NCBI GenBank assembly: GCA_002717565.1 | Contig: PBAZ01000021.1 | Location: 28,837-68,439 of the forward strand | DNA: 39,603 nt | Direction of reading: 5' to 3' | Source of the DNA: Chloroflexota bacterium | GTDB lineage: Bacteria > Chloroflexota > Dehalococcoidia > Lucifugimonadales > GCA-2717565 | Notes under the pieces: generated by a model | What the model was told of the DNA's origin: nothing | Database searches by the model: none | Seen by the model: only the letters and a program-made list of their open reading frames with translations | Program-made: the position numbers and the translations under genes | Shown: positions 37,239-39,603 of the stretch, in pieces | Layout: each line of letters begins with the position of its first letter | Position numbering within the stretch: the stretch's first letter is position 1

Positions 37239-38843
37239 ATGCCAAACATGACCGGCGGGCAAGCACTAATGCGATCATTACACCTAGAGGGTATACGAGT
37301 TATATTCGGGTTGCCGGGGGTGCAAATGTACCACGCTATGGATGCCCTCTACGACCACCCTGATATTCGATTTATTACTACTAGGCATGAGCAAGCGACA
37401 ACGTACATGGCCGACGGATTCTCTAGAGCTGGTGGCGGGATAGGCACAGCGCTAATGGTTCCTGGCCCCGGCTTATTGAATGCTTCCGCCGGTATATCAA
37501 CGGCGTACTCCGCGTCTTCATCTATATTAGTTGTGTGCGGCCAGATAGAGCGGGATCTAATCGGATCGGATCGTGGGATGCTCCACGAAATAAATGACCA
37601 GATTGATGTAATAAAACCAATCACCAAATCAGCCCGCCGCATCACGGATCCGACCGAAATACCCACAGCAGTAAGAAGCAGTTTCAAAGACCTTACGAGC
37701 GGGCGGCCACGCCCTGTGGAGATCGAAATCCCTCCAGAAACCTTGGCCCAAACCGCAGATATTGACCTGCTTGAACCTGAGATTGAGCAACGCTTATCTC
37801 CAGACCCTGAGTCCCTATCGGAAGCCGCCCGCATACTCTCGTCAGGAAAGAAGCCCCTTATTTGGGCCGGTGGAGGTGCCATATCCTCAGAAGCTGGTGA
37901 GGAATTGCTCAATTTGGCGGAATACATCCAGAGTCCGGTCATAATGACCGCTGAAGGCAAGGGAGCCATCTCCGACAGGCATCCTCTCAGCCTAGGTTCG
38001 TTACGACTTCGAAACGACCCAGTCGCCAAGGATGACCCAAATTTTGATGTAATTCTAGCAGTCGGAACGCGTCTTGCATTTCCTGCATGGTTAGATGGGC
38101 AAAAAGTTATCCAGATAGATATTGACCCAAGTGAAGCCGGTCGCAATTACGACAACACACACAGGCTGATCGGAGACGCAAAAGTCAGCCTAGGACAACT
38201 ATTAGAGCAATTAAAAACCATAATGAGTCCAGCCCAAAATGCATATTCAATGGTTGACGTATTAAGAAAGCGAAGGGCCGAGACCGCCATTCGGGTAGAA
38301 CCACAGGAGTCTTTCCTCTCTGCTATTCGCTCCGCCGTGCCCGATGACGGCATCCTTATATCGGGTATGACGCAGATGGGATATTACGCTCGAGGCTTTT
38401 TCCCTGTCTATGAACCAAAGACATTCATGACCTCGTCCTACTCCGGAAACTTGGGATATGCTTTCCCATTCGCATTAGGAGCAAAGGTAGCCCAGCCTGA
38501 CAAAGCTGTAGTAGCGTTATCTGGAGACGGTGGCTTTTTATTTAATTCACAGGAACTTGCTACTGCCGTCCAGTACGATATAAATGCCATAGTAGTGGTA
38601 TTTAACGATAGTGCTTATGGAAACGTCATGAGGGACCAAGTTAATCGTTTCGATAGCCGGACTATTGGAGTTGATCTACATAACCCTGACTTTATGAAGC
38701 TCGCAGAAGCCTACGGAGCTCGCGGATTACGCGCAAATGGCCCAGAGGACTTGGAAAACGTAATTTCGGACGCAATAGCAGGAAATCGACCAACGTTAAT
38801 TGAGGTCCCAGTAGGGATGATGCCAACCCCCTTTGAAAACTGA
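37239..38843 (+). CDS. Thiamine-diphosphate-binding protein (acetolactate synthase large subunit-like)
   Basis: FGLPGVQMYHAMDAL, RHEQATTYMADGFSRA, LMVPGPGLLNASAGISTAYSASSSILVVCGQ, ALSGDGGFLFNSQELATAVQYDINAIVVVFNDSAYGNV (GDG...N ThDP motif). Confidence 0.94.
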   Translation: MPNMTGGQALMRSLHLEGIRVIFGLPGVQMYHAMDALYDHPDIRFITTRHEQATTYMADGFSRAGGGIGTALMVPGPGLLNASAGISTAYSASSSILVVCGQIERDLIGSDRGMLHEINDQIDVIKPITKSARRITDPTEIPTAVRSSFKDLTSGRPRPVEIEIPPETLAQTADIDLLEPEIEQRLSPDPESLSEAARILSSGKKPLIWAGGGAISSEAGEELLNLAEYIQSPVIMTAEGKGAISDRHPLSLGSLRLRNDPVAKDDPNFDVILAVGTRLAFPAWLDGQKVIQIDIDPSEAGRNYDNTHRLIGDAKVSLGQLLEQLKTIMSPAQNAYSMVDVLRKRRAETAIRVEPQESFLSAIRSAVPDDGILISGMTQMGYYARGFFPVYEPKTFMTSSYSGNLGYAFPFALGAKVAQPDKAVVALSGDGGFLFNSQELATAVQYDINAIVVVFNDSAYGNVMRDQVNRFDSRTIGVDLHNPDFMKLAEAYGARGLRANGPEDLENVISDAIAGNRPTLIEVPVGMMPTPFEN

Positions 38844-38911
38844 AGGCCCAAGCTATTCTCGGATGCTATACTAATATTACAACTTAATTAAACACGGGGA
38901 TAAAACGACAA

Positions 38912-39603
38912 ATGGCAACTGATCAACAATCGCAATTAGACTACATCGAACTAGCCCAACAGCTAGCTCCAGTCATAAAGGAAAATGCAGAAAGGATCAA
39001 CTCCGAAAGACAGATTCCTTCTGACATCGCGGAGGACCTTGCTGACCGCGGCTTCTTTCGACTACTTCTTCCGAAATCTTTGGGCGGGGCGGAAATAGAG
39101 CATTCAAAGTTCTTGAATATCTTAGAGATAATAGCTGAATCAGACACAAGTACGGCTTGGTGTCTCAACCAGAACAATGTCTGGTCTACTTCGTCTACTC
39201 GTATGCCAGAGTCCACTGCGTCAGAAATTTGGAAAGAACAACGAGCCGTGGTAACTAACGGGCCGCCGTCAGGCGCCTGCAAAGCTGTTCCTACTGAAGA
39301 TGGGCATATCCTCACTGGGAGATGGAATTTCAGCAGTGGGTGCACTCACGCGACATGGATAGCAGCCCTATGTCCCATAGGCAACAAAGATGGTTCCACA
39401 TTGGTTAGTACTGACAGAAAGGATATGAAAATATTCTTGATCCCAAAGAAACAAGTTGAATTTGTAGACACGTGGGACGCTAAGGGCATGCGTGGGACTT
39501 CCAGCTTTGGTTTCGAATTATCGGACATGTTCGTCCCCTCGAACCATAGTTACGACCAAGACGACGCTGAGCCGTGGAACAACGGCCCCCATTACATCAT
39601 TCC
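38912..39603 (+). CDS. Acyl-CoA dehydrogenase-fold protein, possibly an HsaA/DszC-like flavin monooxygenase (3' truncated by window edge)
   Basis: Translation MATDQQSQLDYIELAQQLAPVIKENAERINSERQIPSDIAEDLADRGFFRLLLPKSLGGAEIEH...ESDTSTAWCLNQNN...LTGRWNFSSGCTHATWIAALCPI; open to window end. Absent from the ORF track because it has no stop. Confidence 0.88.
   Translation, partial: MATDQQSQLDYIELAQQLAPVIKENAERINSERQIPSDIAEDLADRGFFRLLLPKSLGGAEIEHSKFLNILEIIAESDTSTAWCLNQNNVWSTSSTRMPESTASEIWKEQRAVVTNGPPSGACKAVPTEDGHILTGRWNFSSGCTHATWIAALCPIGNKDGSTLVSTDRKDMKIFLIPKKQVEFVDTWDAKGMRGTSSFGFELSDMFVPSNHSYDQDDAEPWNNGPHYII

Noticed and set aside
37349-38146. 265-aa ORF antisense to the ThDP enzyme
   Set aside because: Complement of a well-supported conserved gene; low-complexity Ser/Arg-rich translation with no recognisable domain.
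1-39603. tRNA/rRNA genes, CRISPR arrays, transposases, integrases or phage genes
   Set aside because: No recognisable RNA gene, regularly spaced repeat array or mobile-element protein seen on manual reading. A tool scan (tRNAscan-SE, Infernal, CRISPR finder) would be needed for a firm negative.

Overview
39.6 kb of compact bacterial chromosome with about 38 CDSs, many spaced by a few bp or overlapping. The first part is mostly core metabolism: partial metG, a polyprenyl diphosphate synthase, lipA, gmk, tyrA and a PPi-type phosphofructokinase. The rest is an accessory catabolic region rich in paralogues: two GMC oxidoreductases, two LLM flavin oxidoreductases, four carboxymuconolactone-decarboxylase-family genes, SDRs, amidohydrolases, a phosphotriesterase-family protein, FAH, MmgE/PrpD, a ThDP enzyme and an acyl-CoA-dehydrogenase-fold enzyme. 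By my recollection of family content this resembles marine SAR202-like Chloroflexota; that is inference only. The main discovery is a hidden selenoprotein candidate at 18659..19420 (-). The ORF track gives only a 193-aa DinB-like ORF starting at a GTG. The same frame continues upstream through one in-frame TGA to an ATG with a strong Shine-Dalgarno. The recovered N-terminus is a glutaredoxin domain (MDVHVYTNPG-U-FSC-RTLEEFL...AAPVTIIDG) in which the TGA replaces the first Cys of the CxxC active site (UxxC). A perfect 6-bp hairpin with a G-containing loop lies directly downstream of the TGA, as expected for a bacterial SECIS. A second notable item is a radical-SAM/B12-type protein (13121..14419) that has lost all three cluster-binding cysteines with no cysteine codon available in any frame. 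No tRNA, rRNA, CRISPR array or mobile element was recognised.
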